Positions 17,479 through 25,901 of a DNA stretch of 64,000 nucleotides are shown here, piece after piece; within the stretch, counting starts at the first letter, position 1; the number at the start of each line of letters is the position of its first letter. The stretch lies in assembly GCF_019801605.1 (NCBI RefSeq), contig NZ_JAHVIT010000001.1:930001-994000 (forward strand), written 5' to 3'. The notes under the pieces were generated by a model. It ran no database searches. It was given only the letters and a program-made list of their open reading frames with translations, and was not told where the DNA came from. Both the position numbers and the translations under genes were made by a program. This stretch comes from Maritimibacter alkaliphilus (GTDB lineage Bacteria > Pseudomonadota > Alphaproteobacteria > Rhodobacterales > Rhodobacteraceae).

Positions 17479-18305
17479 GCGGAAAATTCTTCGAAGAATT
17501 TTCCCAAGATTTTTCGAAAAATCTTTGGGGCGCCCCGCAGCCGTTGTTGCAGGTCGAGGGGCTGTCGAAGTTCTACGGCGCGCGGCGGGGCTGTGCGGAT
17601 GTGAGCTTCGACCTCTGGCCCGGTGAGGTGATGGGCATCGTGGGCGAGAGCGGCTCGGGCAAGACGACGTTGCTCAACTGCCTCGCCGGCCACCTCGCGC
17701 CCGATACGGGCCGGGTGCTATTCGATACGCGGGCGCATGGGATGCAGGACACGGTCACCATGTCCGAGCCTGAGCGCCGGATGCTGGGCCGCACCGACTG
17801 GGCCTTCGTCCATCAGCACGCCAGCGACGGGCTGCGCATGAACGTCTCCGCCGGGGGCAACGTGGGCGAACGGCTGATGGCCGTGGGGGCGCGCAACTAT
17901 GGCGATATCCGCGAGCGTGCCACCGACTGGCTGGGCCGGGTGGAGATCTCGGGCGACCGGATCGACGACCGTCCGACCGCGTTTTCGGGGGGCATGCGCC
18001 AGCGGCTCCAGATCGCGCGCAACCTCGTCACCGGGCCGCGGCTCGTCTTCATGGATGAACCGACCGGGGGCCTCGACGTCAGCGTGCAGGCGCGCCTGCT
18101 CGACCTGCTGCGCGGCCTCGTGCGCGAGATGGGGCTTTCCGCGATCATCGTCACCCATGACCTCGCCGTGGTGCGCCTGCTGGCGGATCGGCTGATGGTG
18201 ATGAAGGACGGGCAGGTGGTGGAAAATGGCTTGACCGATCAGGTCCTCGACGATCCGCAGCACGGGTACACGCAGTTGCTTGTTTCCTCGGTGTTGCAGG
18301 TATGA
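17475..18305 (+). CDS. phnK: C-P lyase ABC-type subunit PhnK with repeat-encoded N-terminus
   Basis: A 276-aa ABC ATPase that binds the PhnGHIJ core. Walker A GESGSGKTT, signature SGGMRQRLQ, Walker B LVFMDEPTGGLD and the switch His (IIVTHDLAV) are all present. The usual PhnK start region (LLQVEGLSKFYG) begins only at about residue 25. The preceding codons 3-17 (GKFFEEFSQDFSKNL) are encoded exactly by an R1 double palindrome, so the N-terminus is an extension or the true start is internal. The ATG at 17475 is coupled to the phnJ stop (ATGA); no in-frame ATG lies between the repeat and the conserved domain. Confidence 0.93.
   Translation: MSGKFFEEFSQDFSKNLWGAPQPLLQVEGLSKFYGARRGCADVSFDLWPGEVMGIVGESGSGKTTLLNCLAGHLAPDTGRVLFDTRAHGMQDTVTMSEPERRMLGRTDWAFVHQHASDGLRMNVSAGGNVGERLMAVGARNYGDIRERATDWLGRVEISGDRIDDRPTAFSGGMRQRLQIARNLVTGPRLVFMDEPTGGLDVSVQARLLDLLRGLVREMGLSAIIVTHDLAVVRLLADRLMVMKDGQVVENGLTDQVLDDPQHGYTQLLVSSVLQV
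17481..17525 (+). repeat. R1 double-palindrome repeat, copy C (inside phnK)
   Basis: A 24-nt perfect palindrome (17481-17504, core AAAATTCTTCGAAGAATTTT), one spacer base, and the perfect 20-nt palindrome AAGATTTTTCGAAAAATCTT (17506-17525). At 45 nt (15 codons) it keeps the phnK frame open. Confidence 0.92.
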
Positions 18306-18339
18306 GCCGTTTCCCGCAGACCACCGCACCACATCAGGG

Positions 18340-18430
18340 CCGGGCCCGACCGCGGGGGGGCGCAATCGCGCCCGCCCGGGGGGGCGGTCGGGCGCGGCCC
18401 GGGCCGTCGGCCCGGGCGTTCGGGAGCCAC
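18340..18430 (+). repeat. R2 GC-rich multi-hairpin repeat, copy 1
   Basis: Outer stem GCCCGACCGC (18344-18353) with GCGGTCGGGC (18384-18393). It encloses GGGCGC-aatc-GCGCCC, is followed by a 9-bp hairpin GCCCGGGCC-gtc-GGCCCGGGC (18397-18417), and ends in GGGAGCCAC (18422-18430). It occupies most of the 157-nt phnK-phnL gap, the only real gap in the operon. Copy 2, at 62256-62349, shares the layout and end motif. Confidence 0.8.
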
Positions 18431-18462
18431 CAGCGTCGCTCCGCACATTCGAAGGCAATGCC

Positions 18463-19146
18463 ATGATCCAGATCGAGAACCTTTCCAAGACCTTCACGCT
18501 GCATAACCAGGGTGGCGCCGAAATCCCCGTACTTACCGGCGCCAGCTTCTCTGTCGCGCCCGGCGACTGCGTGGCGCTCACCGGCCCCTCGGGGGCTGGG
18601 AAATCCACGCTGATGCGGCTGATCTACGGCAATTACCGCGCCGCTTCGGGCCATATCCGCATCGGCCAGCTCGACGTGGCGCAGGCCGCGCCCCGCCAGA
18701 TCATCGCCCTGCGCCGCGAAACGCTGGGCTATGTCAGCCAGTTCCTGCGCGTGGTGCCCCGGGTGCCGACGCGCGAGGTTGTGGCCGAGCCGCTCCTCGC
18801 CCTCGGCACGCCCCGAGAGGAGGCCATCGCCCGGGCCGAGGCGCTGCTGGCCCGCCTCAACCTGCCCGAACGGCTCTGGTCGCTCAGCCCCACGACCTTC
18901 TCGGGCGGCGAACAGCAGCGGGTGAACATCGCGCGCGGCTTCGTCCACGCCTATCCGGCGCTGCTGCTCGACGAACCCACCGCCTCTCTCGACGCGGGCA
19001 ACCGCGAGGTGGTCCTCAGCCTCGTGGAAGAGGCCAAGGCCCGAGGGGCCGCGATCATCGGCATCTTCCACGACGAGGCCGCGCGGGATCGGCTCTGCGA
19101 CCGGCAGGTGGACGTGGGTGTCTTCACGCCCGCGCGCGCCGCATGA
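18463..19146 (+). CDS. phnL: C-P lyase ABC-type subunit PhnL
   Basis: A 227-aa ABC ATPase of the C-P lyase system: MIQIENLSKTFTLHNQGG at the start, Walker A GPSGAGKST, Q-loop YVSQFLRVVPRV, signature FSGGEQQRVNIARG, Walker B LLLDEPTASLD, and IIGIFHDEAARD. PhnL is needed for the first ribosylation step and docks on PhnK. Start ATG 18463 with GAAGG 7 nt upstream; the longer frame to 18280 only translates the R2 repeat. Its stop overlaps phnN by 4 nt. Confidence 0.95.
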   Translation: MIQIENLSKTFTLHNQGGAEIPVLTGASFSVAPGDCVALTGPSGAGKSTLMRLIYGNYRAASGHIRIGQLDVAQAAPRQIIALRRETLGYVSQFLRVVPRVPTREVVAEPLLALGTPREEAIARAEALLARLNLPERLWSLSPTTFSGGEQQRVNIARGFVHAYPALLLDEPTASLDAGNREVVLSLVEEAKARGAAIIGIFHDEAARDRLCDRQVDVGVFTPARAA

Positions 19147-19715
19147 GCCGCGCCACGCCCCAAGGCCGCCTGATCGCGGTCGTCGGCCCCTCCGGCGTCG
19201 GCAAGGACAGCGTCATGGAGGGCCTCGCCGCGACACCCGGTTTCGCACTCGTGCGCCGGGTCATCACCCGGCCCTCTGAGGCCGGGGGCGAGGCCTTCGA
19301 CGGTGTGACGCAGGAGGCCTTCGACCGGATGGCCGGGCAGGGTGCCTTCGCCCTCCACTGGCAGGCCCATGGCCTCAGCTACGGCATCCCGGCGGCGGAA
19401 ACGGCGCGGCTGGCGGAGGGCACCGACCTCCTCGTCAACCTCTCCCGCGCGGTGCTGGTCGAGGCCGCCCGCCGCTTCCCCGGCCTCATCGTCCTGAACC
19501 TCACCGCTGCGCCCGAGGTGCTTGCCGCGCGCCTCGCCGCCCGGGGTCGCGAAAGCCCACAGGACATCGCCCGCCGTCTTGCGCGCGCCGATCTCGCCCT
19601 GCCGCAGGGCCTCGACATCCGCACCGTCGACAACGGCGGTGCGCTTCCCGATACGATCCGCGCCGCCCGCGCGGTGCTTGACCCCCAGCAGGAGCCCCTC
19701 GATGCCCCGCGATAA
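19143..19715 (+). CDS. phnN: Ribose 1,5-bisphosphate phosphokinase
   Basis: A 190-aa P-loop kinase (guanylate-kinase-like) phosphorylating ribose 1,5-bisphosphate to PRPP in the last step of the C-P lyase pathway. The P-loop GPSGVGKDS lies near residue 15, then RRVITRPSEAGGEAFDGV, FALHWQAHGLSYGIP and the lid-region ARLAARGRES. Coupled to phnL by ATGA; overlaps phnM by 14 nt. Confidence 0.94.
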   Translation: MSRATPQGRLIAVVGPSGVGKDSVMEGLAATPGFALVRRVITRPSEAGGEAFDGVTQEAFDRMAGQGAFALHWQAHGLSYGIPAAETARLAEGTDLLVNLSRAVLVEAARRFPGLIVLNLTAAPEVLAARLAARGRESPQDIARRLARADLALPQGLDIRTVDNGGALPDTIRAARAVLDPQQEPLDAPR

Positions 19716-20880
19716 CCAGCGCCCGGATCAAACCGGGACCACAGAGCAGATTCTCACCAATGCCCGCCTCGTGCTCCCCGACGAGGTGATCGACGGCCAC
19801 CTCGTGATCCGCGACGGCCTGATTGCCGAGATCGGCACCGGCGGCAGCGACGCCCACGGTGCCCTCGACCTCGAAGGCGATATCCTGATCCCCGGGTTGA
19901 TCGAACTGCACACCGACAACCTCGAACGCCACATGACCCCGCGCCCCGGCGTCCACTGGCCGCATGCCGCCGCCATCGCGGCCCATGACGCGGAACTGGC
20001 GGGCTGCGGCATCGCCACGGTCTTCGACGCGGTGCGCGTGGGCTCCATCGTGTCGGGCCAGTCCAAGGGCTATCGCAAATACGCCCGCGAGGTGACGGAC
20101 GAGATCATCGCCCTGCGCGCGGCGGGCCTGCTGAAGATTTCCCACCGGCTCCACATCCGGGCCGAGACCTGCTCGGAAACCCTGCTGGAGGAGCTGGCGG
20201 AATTCGGCCCCGACGACCGGATCGGCATCGTCTCCCTGATGGATCACACCCCGGGCCAGCGGCAGTTCCGCGACGAGAGCAAGTTCAAGGCCTACCTGCA
20301 GGGCAAGCACGGCTACACCGATCAGGAATTCGCCGACTACTCCGCCTATCTCAAGGGGCTCTACGACCGGATCGGCGCGCAGCATGAGGCCGGGGCCGTG
20401 GCTGCCGCCGCCCGCTTCGGCGCGCGTCTGGCCAGCCATGACGACACAACGACCGCGCAGGTCGAGACCTCCGCCGGTCACGGCATCACCATGGCGGAAT
20501 TCCCCACCACGGTGGAGGCCGCGCGCGCCTGCCACGCCAACAACATCGCGGTGATCATGGGGGCGCCCAACATCGTGCGCGGCGGCTCGCATTCGGGCAA
20601 TGTCTCGGCGGCGGAGCTGGCGCAGGCGGACCTGCTCGACATCCTGTCCTCGGACTACGTGCCCGCCTCGCTGCTGCTGGCGGCGACCCAGCTGGCCGAT
20701 CTCTGGGGGGACCTGCCGCGCGCCATCGCCACGGTCACGGCCAACCCGGCCCGCGCCTCCGGCCTCACCGACCGGGGCCGCCTGCTGCCCGGCCTGCGCG
20801 CGGACCTGACCCGCTACCGCCCGCTGCAGGGCGTGCCCACCCACCGGGGCACATGGGTCGCCGGCGCCCGCGTGTCCTAA
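19702..20880 (+). CDS. phnM: Alpha-D-ribose 1-methylphosphonate 5-triphosphate diphosphatase
   Basis: A 392-aa amidohydrolase removing pyrophosphate from ribose 1-methylphosphonate 5-triphosphate, giving the PhnJ substrate. Metal-binding motifs are ELHTDNLERHM and LASHDDTTTAQVE; IMGAPNIVRGGSHSGNVSA is the PhnM hallmark. Start ATG 19702 has GGAG upstream and lies inside the end of phnN. Last gene of the operon; a hairpin follows 7 nt after the stop. A paralogue lies at 11586. Confidence 0.95.
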   Translation: MPRDNQRPDQTGTTEQILTNARLVLPDEVIDGHLVIRDGLIAEIGTGGSDAHGALDLEGDILIPGLIELHTDNLERHMTPRPGVHWPHAAAIAAHDAELAGCGIATVFDAVRVGSIVSGQSKGYRKYAREVTDEIIALRAAGLLKISHRLHIRAETCSETLLEELAEFGPDDRIGIVSLMDHTPGQRQFRDESKFKAYLQGKHGYTDQEFADYSAYLKGLYDRIGAQHEAGAVAAAARFGARLASHDDTTTAQVETSAGHGITMAEFPTTVEAARACHANNIAVIMGAPNIVRGGSHSGNVSAAELAQADLLDILSSDYVPASLLLAATQLADLWGDLPRAIATVTANPARASGLTDRGRLLPGLRADLTRYRPLQGVPTHRGTWVAGARVS

Positions 20881-20886
20881 GCGAAA

Positions 20887-20909
20887 GGCGCGGCACCCAC
20901 GGCCGCGCC
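20887..20909 (+). terminator. hairpin at the end of the C-P lyase operon
   Basis: GGCGCGGC / GCCGCGCC with a 7-nt loop, 7 nt past the phnM stop. A T-rich stretch (CTTCATCTTT) begins 5 nt later. A plausible terminator for the phnG-M transcript. Confidence 0.55.
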
Positions 20910-20914
20910 CGTCG

Positions 20915-20980
20915 CTTCATCTTTCCGGAAATACTCCGGGGGGAATTGGCCGCAGGCCAAGGGGGGGCGGCGCCCCCGAA
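20915..20980. repeat. R3 gene-end repeat, copy 1
   Basis: A 22-nt core (20915-20936) reads CTTCATCTTTCC, two variable bases, then AAATACTC, followed by CGGGGGG and a hairpin-rich GC block (GGCCGCAGGCC, GGGGGCGGCGCCCCC). The same core, with 20 of 22 bases identical, occurs at 53423-53444. It lies between the convergent phnM and rluE-like genes. This type of sequence is common at Rhodobacteraceae gene ends. Confidence 0.6.
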
Positions 20981-21048
20981 CCCCCGCGAGAGGCCGCAGG
21001 CCCTCGCAAAAAGAGCGGCTCCCGTCGCTCAGCCCCGGTTCGACCGCC

Positions 21049-21597
21049 TCAGATCGCGCGCCACTCCCCGGGCTTCAGCCCGTCGAGATGCCATTGCCCG
21101 ATGCCCGCGCGGATCAGCCGCAGCGTGGGGTGGCCCACATGGGCCGTCATGCGCCGGACCTGACGGTTGCGGCCTTCGGTGATCACCAGTTCGATCCAGG
21201 TGTCCGGGATCGACTGGCGCACGCGGATCGGCGGCACCCGGGGCCAGAGGTTCGGCGGCTCTCCCAGCAGGCGCGCCTTGGCGGGCCGTGTGGGGCCGTC
21301 CTTCAGTGTCACGCCCCGGCGCAGCGCGTCGAGCGCGGCCTCGTCCGGCACGCCTTCGACCTGCGCCCAGTAGGTCTTGGGCTGCTTGTGTTTCGGGTTG
21401 GAAATCCGCGCCTGCAGCCGTCCGTCATCGGTCAGCACCATCAGCCCCTCGCTGTCGCGGTCAAGCCGCCCGGCCGGGTAGACCCCGGGCAGGTCGATGT
21501 AGTCGCTCAGCGTGGCGCGGGTGGTGCCCTCCGTGCCGCGGTCGGTGAACTGCGACAGGACATCGAAGGGCTTGTTGAAGAGGATGGTGCGGGCCAT
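21049..21597 (-). CDS. rluE: rRNA large-subunit pseudouridine synthase, RluE-like
   Basis: A 182-aa RsuA/RluB/E/F-family pseudouridine synthase without the S4 domain. The catalytic motif [19 protein letters not shown] carries the nucleophile Asp near residue 48; other conserved parts are [26 protein letters not shown] and [17 protein letters not shown]. The short, S4-less form fits RluE, which modifies U2457 of 23S rRNA. Start ATG 21597; the longer frame adds no family sequence. Confidence 0.88.
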   Translation of the reverse strand: MARTILFNKPFDVLSQFTDRGTEGTTRATLSDYIDLPGVYPAGRLDRDSEGLMVLTDDGRLQARISNPKHKQPKTYWAQVEGVPDEAALDALRRGVTLKDGPTRPAKARLLGEPPNLWPRVPPIRVRQSIPDTWIELVITEGRNRQVRRMTAHVGHPTLRLIRAGIGQWHLDGLKPGEWRAI

Positions 21598-21663
21598 GGC
21601 GCCCGGGGTACGCGGCCCCGGACGCCATGGCAAGTGTTCGTGAGTGGTGCGCTTTGCGTTTTA

Positions 21664-21717
21664 GGAAAGGCCTTCGAAAACAAGGCCTTCCAGGCGGAGG
21701 CGAATGTCGCGCCTCCG
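21664..21717 (-). terminator. double hairpin downstream of phnY
   Basis: On the minus strand, CGGAGGCG / CGCCTCCG (7-nt loop, 21695-21717) is followed by a second stem built on AAGGCCTT repeats around TTTTC (about 21664-21690). It lies in the 203-nt gap between the phnY stop and the rluE-like start and could terminate the phnWAY transcript. Confidence 0.5.
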
Positions 21718-21800
21718 AGGTTAAAGCAGGATTAACGTTCTTTGCGCGACCTGAAATTGATGGCGCAAGTCACTGCTGCTCAACGGAAATTCACCCGATG

Positions 21801-23249
21801 TTAACCCCAGGGGAGAGAGAAGGTCTTGACGTTGGTAAAGCTCTTCATCGCTTCCATCACGCCCTCCTTCTCGCCGTTTCCGCTGTCCTTGATGCCGCCG
21901 AAGGGCGACATTTCGATACGGTACCCGGGAACCTCCCAAATGTTAACCGTGCCAACCTGCAAACCCGCAATATAGGCCTGCATCCGCCGAAAGTCGTTGG
22001 TGCAGACGCCAGAGGACAGGCCGAAGGCGGTGGAGTTGGAGATCTCCATGACCGCCGCGTCGTCGTCCGGCACCCGGATGATCGGCACCACGGGGCCAAA
22101 GGTTTCCTCCTGCACCAGCTCGCTGTCATGGCGCACGTGGTCAACCACGATGGGCGGCAGCAGCGCGCCGTTGCGGCCCGGGTGGTAGAGGATCTGCGCG
22201 CCCTCGGCCTCGGCGGTGATCACGCGGGCCTCGAAGGTCTCGGCCGCCTTGGCCGAGACGACGCAGCCAAGCTCGGTCGCGCTGTCCATCGGATCGCCGA
22301 AGCGCAGGGCACGGGCGCGCTCCAGCACGAGGGGGACGAAGCGGTCCGCCACGCTCTCCTGACAGAGGATGCGCTTGACGGCGGTGCACCGCTGGCCCGA
22401 GTTCTTGGTGGCCCCGGCGACGGCAAGGTCGGCGGCCCTGGCGAGGTCCGCATCCGACAGGTCGTTGCAGATGATCAGCGGATCATTCCCGCCAAGCTCC
22501 AGCACCTGCCGCTTGTAGACCGCCTTGGCCGCGATCATCTTGCCCACGGGCACGCCGCCGGTGAAGGTGATCAGGTCGAAGTTCGGATCGGTGATCATCG
22601 CATCGCCGATATCCCCCGGCAGGCCGGTCACCACCGACAGCATCTGCGGCGGCAGCCCGGCCTCGTAAAGCGCATCGGCCAGCCAGAGCGCGGTCAAGGG
22701 CGTCACCTCGGTCGGCTTCACCACGATGCAGTTGTTGGTGGCGATGGCGGGGGCGATCTTGTGGCTGACCATGTTCAGCGGGTGGTTGAACGGCGTGATC
22801 GCCGAAATCGCCCGCAGCGGCTCGCGCAGGGTGAAGATCTTGCGCGCCTTGCCGTGGGGCGTCAGGTCGCAGGAGAAGATCTGCCCGTCGTCCTGGATGC
22901 AGAGCTGACCCGCCAGCGTGTAGACGTCATAGGCCCGGCCACATTCATAGAGCGCATCGGCCAGCGAAATCCCCAGCTCGGCGGTGATGATCGGGGCCAG
23001 CTCGGCCTTGCGGTCTGCGATGATTTTCGCGGTGTTGAAGAGGATCTGCTGGCGCTCGTACCGCGTCAGCGTCGGCGTGTAGCCCGCCGCGATCTCGAAG
23101 GCCTCCGCCGCGTGCTCGGCGCCGCCTGCGGGGACCGAGCCTATGGTCTCGCCCGTGTAGGGGTAGATCACCGGGATATGGTCGGCGCAGTCGACCTTGC
23201 GGCCCGCGATGCGCATCTGCTCTTTCCGGAAGGGGATCGGGGCGCTCAT
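21801..23249 (-). CDS. phnY: Phosphonoacetaldehyde dehydrogenase
   Basis: A 482-aa NAD-dependent aldehyde dehydrogenase oxidising phosphonoacetaldehyde to phosphonoacetate. ALDH signatures: [44 protein letters not shown], catalytic Glu in LELGGNDPL and catalytic Cys in [11 protein letters not shown], then [10 protein letters not shown]. Its context with phnW and phnA identifies the substrate: the phnWAY arrangement is the 2-aminoethylphosphonate pathway described in Sinorhizobium meliloti. The start overlaps the phnA stop by 4 nt. Confidence 0.93.
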   Translation of the reverse strand: MSAPIPFRKEQMRIAGRKVDCADHIPVIYPYTGETIGSVPAGGAEHAAEAFEIAAGYTPTLTRYERQQILFNTAKIIADRKAELAPIITAELGISLADALYECGRAYDVYTLAGQLCIQDDGQIFSCDLTPHGKARKIFTLREPLRAISAITPFNHPLNMVSHKIAPAIATNNCIVVKPTEVTPLTALWLADALYEAGLPPQMLSVVTGLPGDIGDAMITDPNFDLITFTGGVPVGKMIAAKAVYKRQVLELGGNDPLIICNDLSDADLARAADLAVAGATKNSGQRCTAVKRILCQESVADRFVPLVLERARALRFGDPMDSATELGCVVSAKAAETFEARVITAEAEGAQILYHPGRNGALLPPIVVDHVRHDSELVQEETFGPVVPIIRVPDDDAAVMEISNSTAFGLSSGVCTNDFRRMQAYIAGLQVGTVNIWEVPGYRIEMSPFGGIKDSGNGEKEGVMEAMKSFTNVKTFSLPWG

Positions 23250-24490
23250 AGCGCCGCCGCCGTGGTGGCATAGAAGAAGGCGTCGAAGTTGCGCAGTTCG
23301 GGCGCGCCGGGCAGGTCGAGGATGCGGTTCGCGATGAAGGGCACCTCCTGCTCGGTCAGCCCGCCGTGGGAGCGCAGCGGCTCCTTCAGCGCGGCGAGGT
23401 CGTGGCGGTGGGCTGAGGTGCCGATGGTCATGTTCTCGCCCGAGATCATGACGATATCGCCGATCCGGTCGGCGGGCAGCTCGTAGCGTTTCACTGCCTC
23501 GGCCTTGTTCACCACTTCGATGATCCCGTCGGTGGCGGCCAGCTTGGCGATGATCCCGGCCTCGTCCGCGCCCTCGGGCAGATAGGCCGTGGCGAAGGAG
23601 CCGAGCGCGCCGTGGTGCACCACGTAAGGATCGGTGATCGGCAGGATGACACGGGCCGCGGCCTCGCCCAGCCAGTCGTCCAGCAGGTCCTGCACGTAGA
23701 CCACCGCCGGCGAGCCATCGGCGAGGTGCTTGGGCTTCATGCCGTGATCCGCCGTCACCACGATGGCCGCGCCCATGGCGTCGAGCTGCGCGAGGTAGCG
23801 ATCGAACATCTCGTAGAAGGCCTGTGCCTCGGGCTCATCGGGGGCGTATTTGTGCTGCACGTAGTCAGTGGTGGTCAGGTACATGACATCCGGTTTCCAC
23901 TCCGCCAGCAGCTTGACGCCCGCGGCGAAGACGAACTCCGACAGCTCCGCCGAATAGACCTCGGGCACGGCGCGACCCAGCCAGTCGTTGGCCTTGTCGA
24001 TGCCGTTCTCGGCCTTGGTGGCAGTGTCGGACTTCTCGGACGAGAAGCAGATCGCGCGGTCTTCGTCGAATTTCAGGCCCGAGCCGAGCAGGGCGCGCAG
24101 CTTGTCCTTGGCCGTCACCACCGCGACGCGCGCGCCGGCATCGTAGAAGGTGCCGAAGATCGTGGGCGCGCGCAGGAAGCGCACGTCGTTCATCATCACC
24201 TCTTCGCCGGTCTCGGGTTCGTAGAGGTAGTTGCCGCAGATGCCATGCACCGCAGGCGGGCGGCCAGTGGCGATGGAGAGGTTGTTGGGGTTGGTGAAGG
24301 AGGGGATCACCGAATGGGCCAGCCGCGAGGTACCGTCCTTGCGCATCCGCTCGAGCGTCGGCATGAGCCCCTTGGCGATCGCCACGTCGAGGTATTCCGG
24401 CTCGCAGCCGTCAAGGCAGATGGCGATGGCGGGCACCTTGGGCCAGGGGTAACTGCGGTCGTTCACGGTGACGGCGGTGGGATGGGTCAT
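23246..24490 (-). CDS. phnA: Phosphonoacetate hydrolase
   Basis: A 414-aa alkaline-phosphatase-superfamily hydrolase splitting phosphonoacetate into acetate and phosphate. The first metal ligand and nucleophile Thr lie in [13 protein letters not shown] and [18 protein letters not shown]; later [12 protein letters not shown] and [21 protein letters not shown] complete the two-metal site. Length and motifs match the characterised PhnA hydrolase (not the unrelated E. coli PhnA). Overlaps phnY by 4 nt; phnW ends 133 nt upstream. Confidence 0.94.
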   Translation of the reverse strand: MTHPTAVTVNDRSYPWPKVPAIAICLDGCEPEYLDVAIAKGLMPTLERMRKDGTSRLAHSVIPSFTNPNNLSIATGRPPAVHGICGNYLYEPETGEEVMMNDVRFLRAPTIFGTFYDAGARVAVVTAKDKLRALLGSGLKFDEDRAICFSSEKSDTATKAENGIDKANDWLGRAVPEVYSAELSEFVFAAGVKLLAEWKPDVMYLTTTDYVQHKYAPDEPEAQAFYEMFDRYLAQLDAMGAAIVVTADHGMKPKHLADGSPAVVYVQDLLDDWLGEAAARVILPITDPYVVHHGALGSFATAYLPEGADEAGIIAKLAATDGIIEVVNKAEAVKRYELPADRIGDIVMISGENMTIGTSAHRHDLAALKEPLRSHGGLTEQEVPFIANRILDLPGAPELRNFDAFFYATTAAAL

Positions 24491-24623
24491 CGGGGTCTCT
24501 TCCGTTCGGATATGTCGGTGGCCATGGGGCCGGATGTCAGCGGTGGCCGCAGGGGCCGGGTGTCAGGCGAAAGGGGCGCTGCGAGATGCGCGCGCCCCGC
24601 GATGTCTCTGGCGTGTCCCGCGC

Positions 24624-25796
24624 TCAGGCCGCGAGGCGGGCCCGTTCGGCAAGGGCCTCGGCCGGCGGGGCGGCGCTTTCGACGCCCATGTCCTCCAGCG
24701 TCTCCTTGGCGGCGGCGACCACGCGGCGCATGATCGCGGCGTCCATCTGCCCGATGCAACCGATGCGGAAGCTCTCCACCACGGTCAGCTTGCCGGGATA
24801 GATGATGAAGCCGCGCGCCTTCATCCCCTCGTAGAAGGCGTTGAAGGCAAAGCGGGGATCGGCGGGGCAGAAGAAGGTGACGATGATCGGTGAGAGCCAG
24901 CCGTCCTTCAGCAGCGTCTCGAAGCCGATGTCGCGCATCCCCTCGACCATGACGTCGCGGTTTTCCCTGTAGCGCATGCCCCGGGCCGCCACGCCGCCCT
25001 CCGCGGCATGGAGCGTCAGCGCCTTGTCGAAGGCCGCCATGACATGGGTCGGCGGCGTATAGCGCCACTGGCCGGTCTTTTCGAGGTAGGCCCATTGCGC
25101 ATGGAGGTCGAGGGCGAGGGAATGGGCGTTGCCCTTGGCCTCTTCCAGCGTGCTGCGCCGGGCGATGACGAAGGAGAAGCCGGGCACGCCCTCGATGCAC
25201 TTGTTGGCGGAGGAGACGACGGCCTCGGCCCGCAGGGCCTTCACGTCCACCGGCAGGGCGCCGAAGGCCGACATGCTGTCGATCAGCAGGCGGCAGTCCT
25301 CTTCGGCCACGACCTTGGCGATCTCTTCCAGCGGGTTCAGGATGCCCGAGGAGGTCTCGCAGTGGATCGCGATCACATGGGTGATGGCGGGGTCGGCCTT
25401 CAGGGCGGCGCGCACCTCTTCGCCGCGCGGCGGCAGGTAGTCGCCCTTGTCGATCACCTCGTGGTCGCGGCCAAGGTAGGCCAGCGTCTCGGCGGCGCGC
25501 TTGCCATAGGCGCCGTTGGCCAGCACCAGCACCTTGCCGTGGCGCGGCACCAGCGTGCCCAGCATCGCCTCGACCCCGAAGGAGCCGGAGCCCTGCATCG
25601 GCACGCAGACGTATTCGTCGGCCCCGTTGGCCATGGTGACCAGCTCCGAGCAGACCCTTGCGGTCATGGCGCGGAAATCGCCGTCCCAGCTGCCCCAGTC
25701 GCGCAGCATCGCCTGCTTGACCTCGTAGGCCGTGGTCAGCGGGCCGGGGGTGAGGAGGAAGGGCTCTCCCTCGTGGGGATCGGGCAGGTTGGTCAT
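24624..25796 (-). CDS. phnW: 2-aminoethylphosphonate--pyruvate transaminase
   Basis: A 390-aa class V PLP aminotransferase converting 2-aminoethylphosphonate and pyruvate to phosphonoacetaldehyde and alanine. Visible: FLLTPGPLTTAYEVKQAMLRD at the start (cut here at family motif TPGPLTT), VPMQGSGSFGVEAMLG, HCETSSGILNP, LIDSMSAFG and the PLP lysine in SSANKCIEGVPGF, then FIIYPGKL. Start ATG 25796 gives the standard N-terminus; upstream translation would enter the LysR gene region. First gene of the phnWAY set; divergent from its likely LysR regulator. Confidence 0.95.
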   Translation of the reverse strand: MTNLPDPHEGEPFLLTPGPLTTAYEVKQAMLRDWGSWDGDFRAMTARVCSELVTMANGADEYVCVPMQGSGSFGVEAMLGTLVPRHGKVLVLANGAYGKRAAETLAYLGRDHEVIDKGDYLPPRGEEVRAALKADPAITHVIAIHCETSSGILNPLEEIAKVVAEEDCRLLIDSMSAFGALPVDVKALRAEAVVSSANKCIEGVPGFSFVIARRSTLEEAKGNAHSLALDLHAQWAYLEKTGQWRYTPPTHVMAAFDKALTLHAAEGGVAARGMRYRENRDVMVEGMRDIGFETLLKDGWLSPIIVTFFCPADPRFAFNAFYEGMKARGFIIYPGKLTVVESFRIGCIGQMDAAIMRRVVAAAKETLEDMGVESAAPPAEALAERARLAA

Positions 25797-25836
25797 GGCG
25801 CACCTCGTCTTGGGTTGTCCCCTTGTGGCACGGGGA

Positions 25837-25850
25837 TTATCATATGAAAA
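25837..25850. promoter_or_regulatory. LysR-type dyad in the phnW-phnR intergenic region
   Basis: TTATCATATGAAAA is a near-perfect 14-nt palindrome (one mismatched pair) centred on CATATG, containing a T-N11-A arrangement typical of LysR-family sites. It lies 41 nt from the phnW start and 52 nt from the regulator start. The same CATATG core sits in an AT-rich stretch, unlike the flanking genes. Confidence 0.45.
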
Positions 25851-25901
25851 ATCGTTCCTTTGTATCTTTCCATAAGTCTGGCTGATGGGTAGAGAGGGCA
25901 C

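Noticed and set aside
17481-17525. The R1 element as an intrinsic terminator
   Set aside because: It lies within coding sequence at the phnJ-phnK junction of a coupled operon and has no T-run after the stem, so a plain terminator role is unlikely at this copy.
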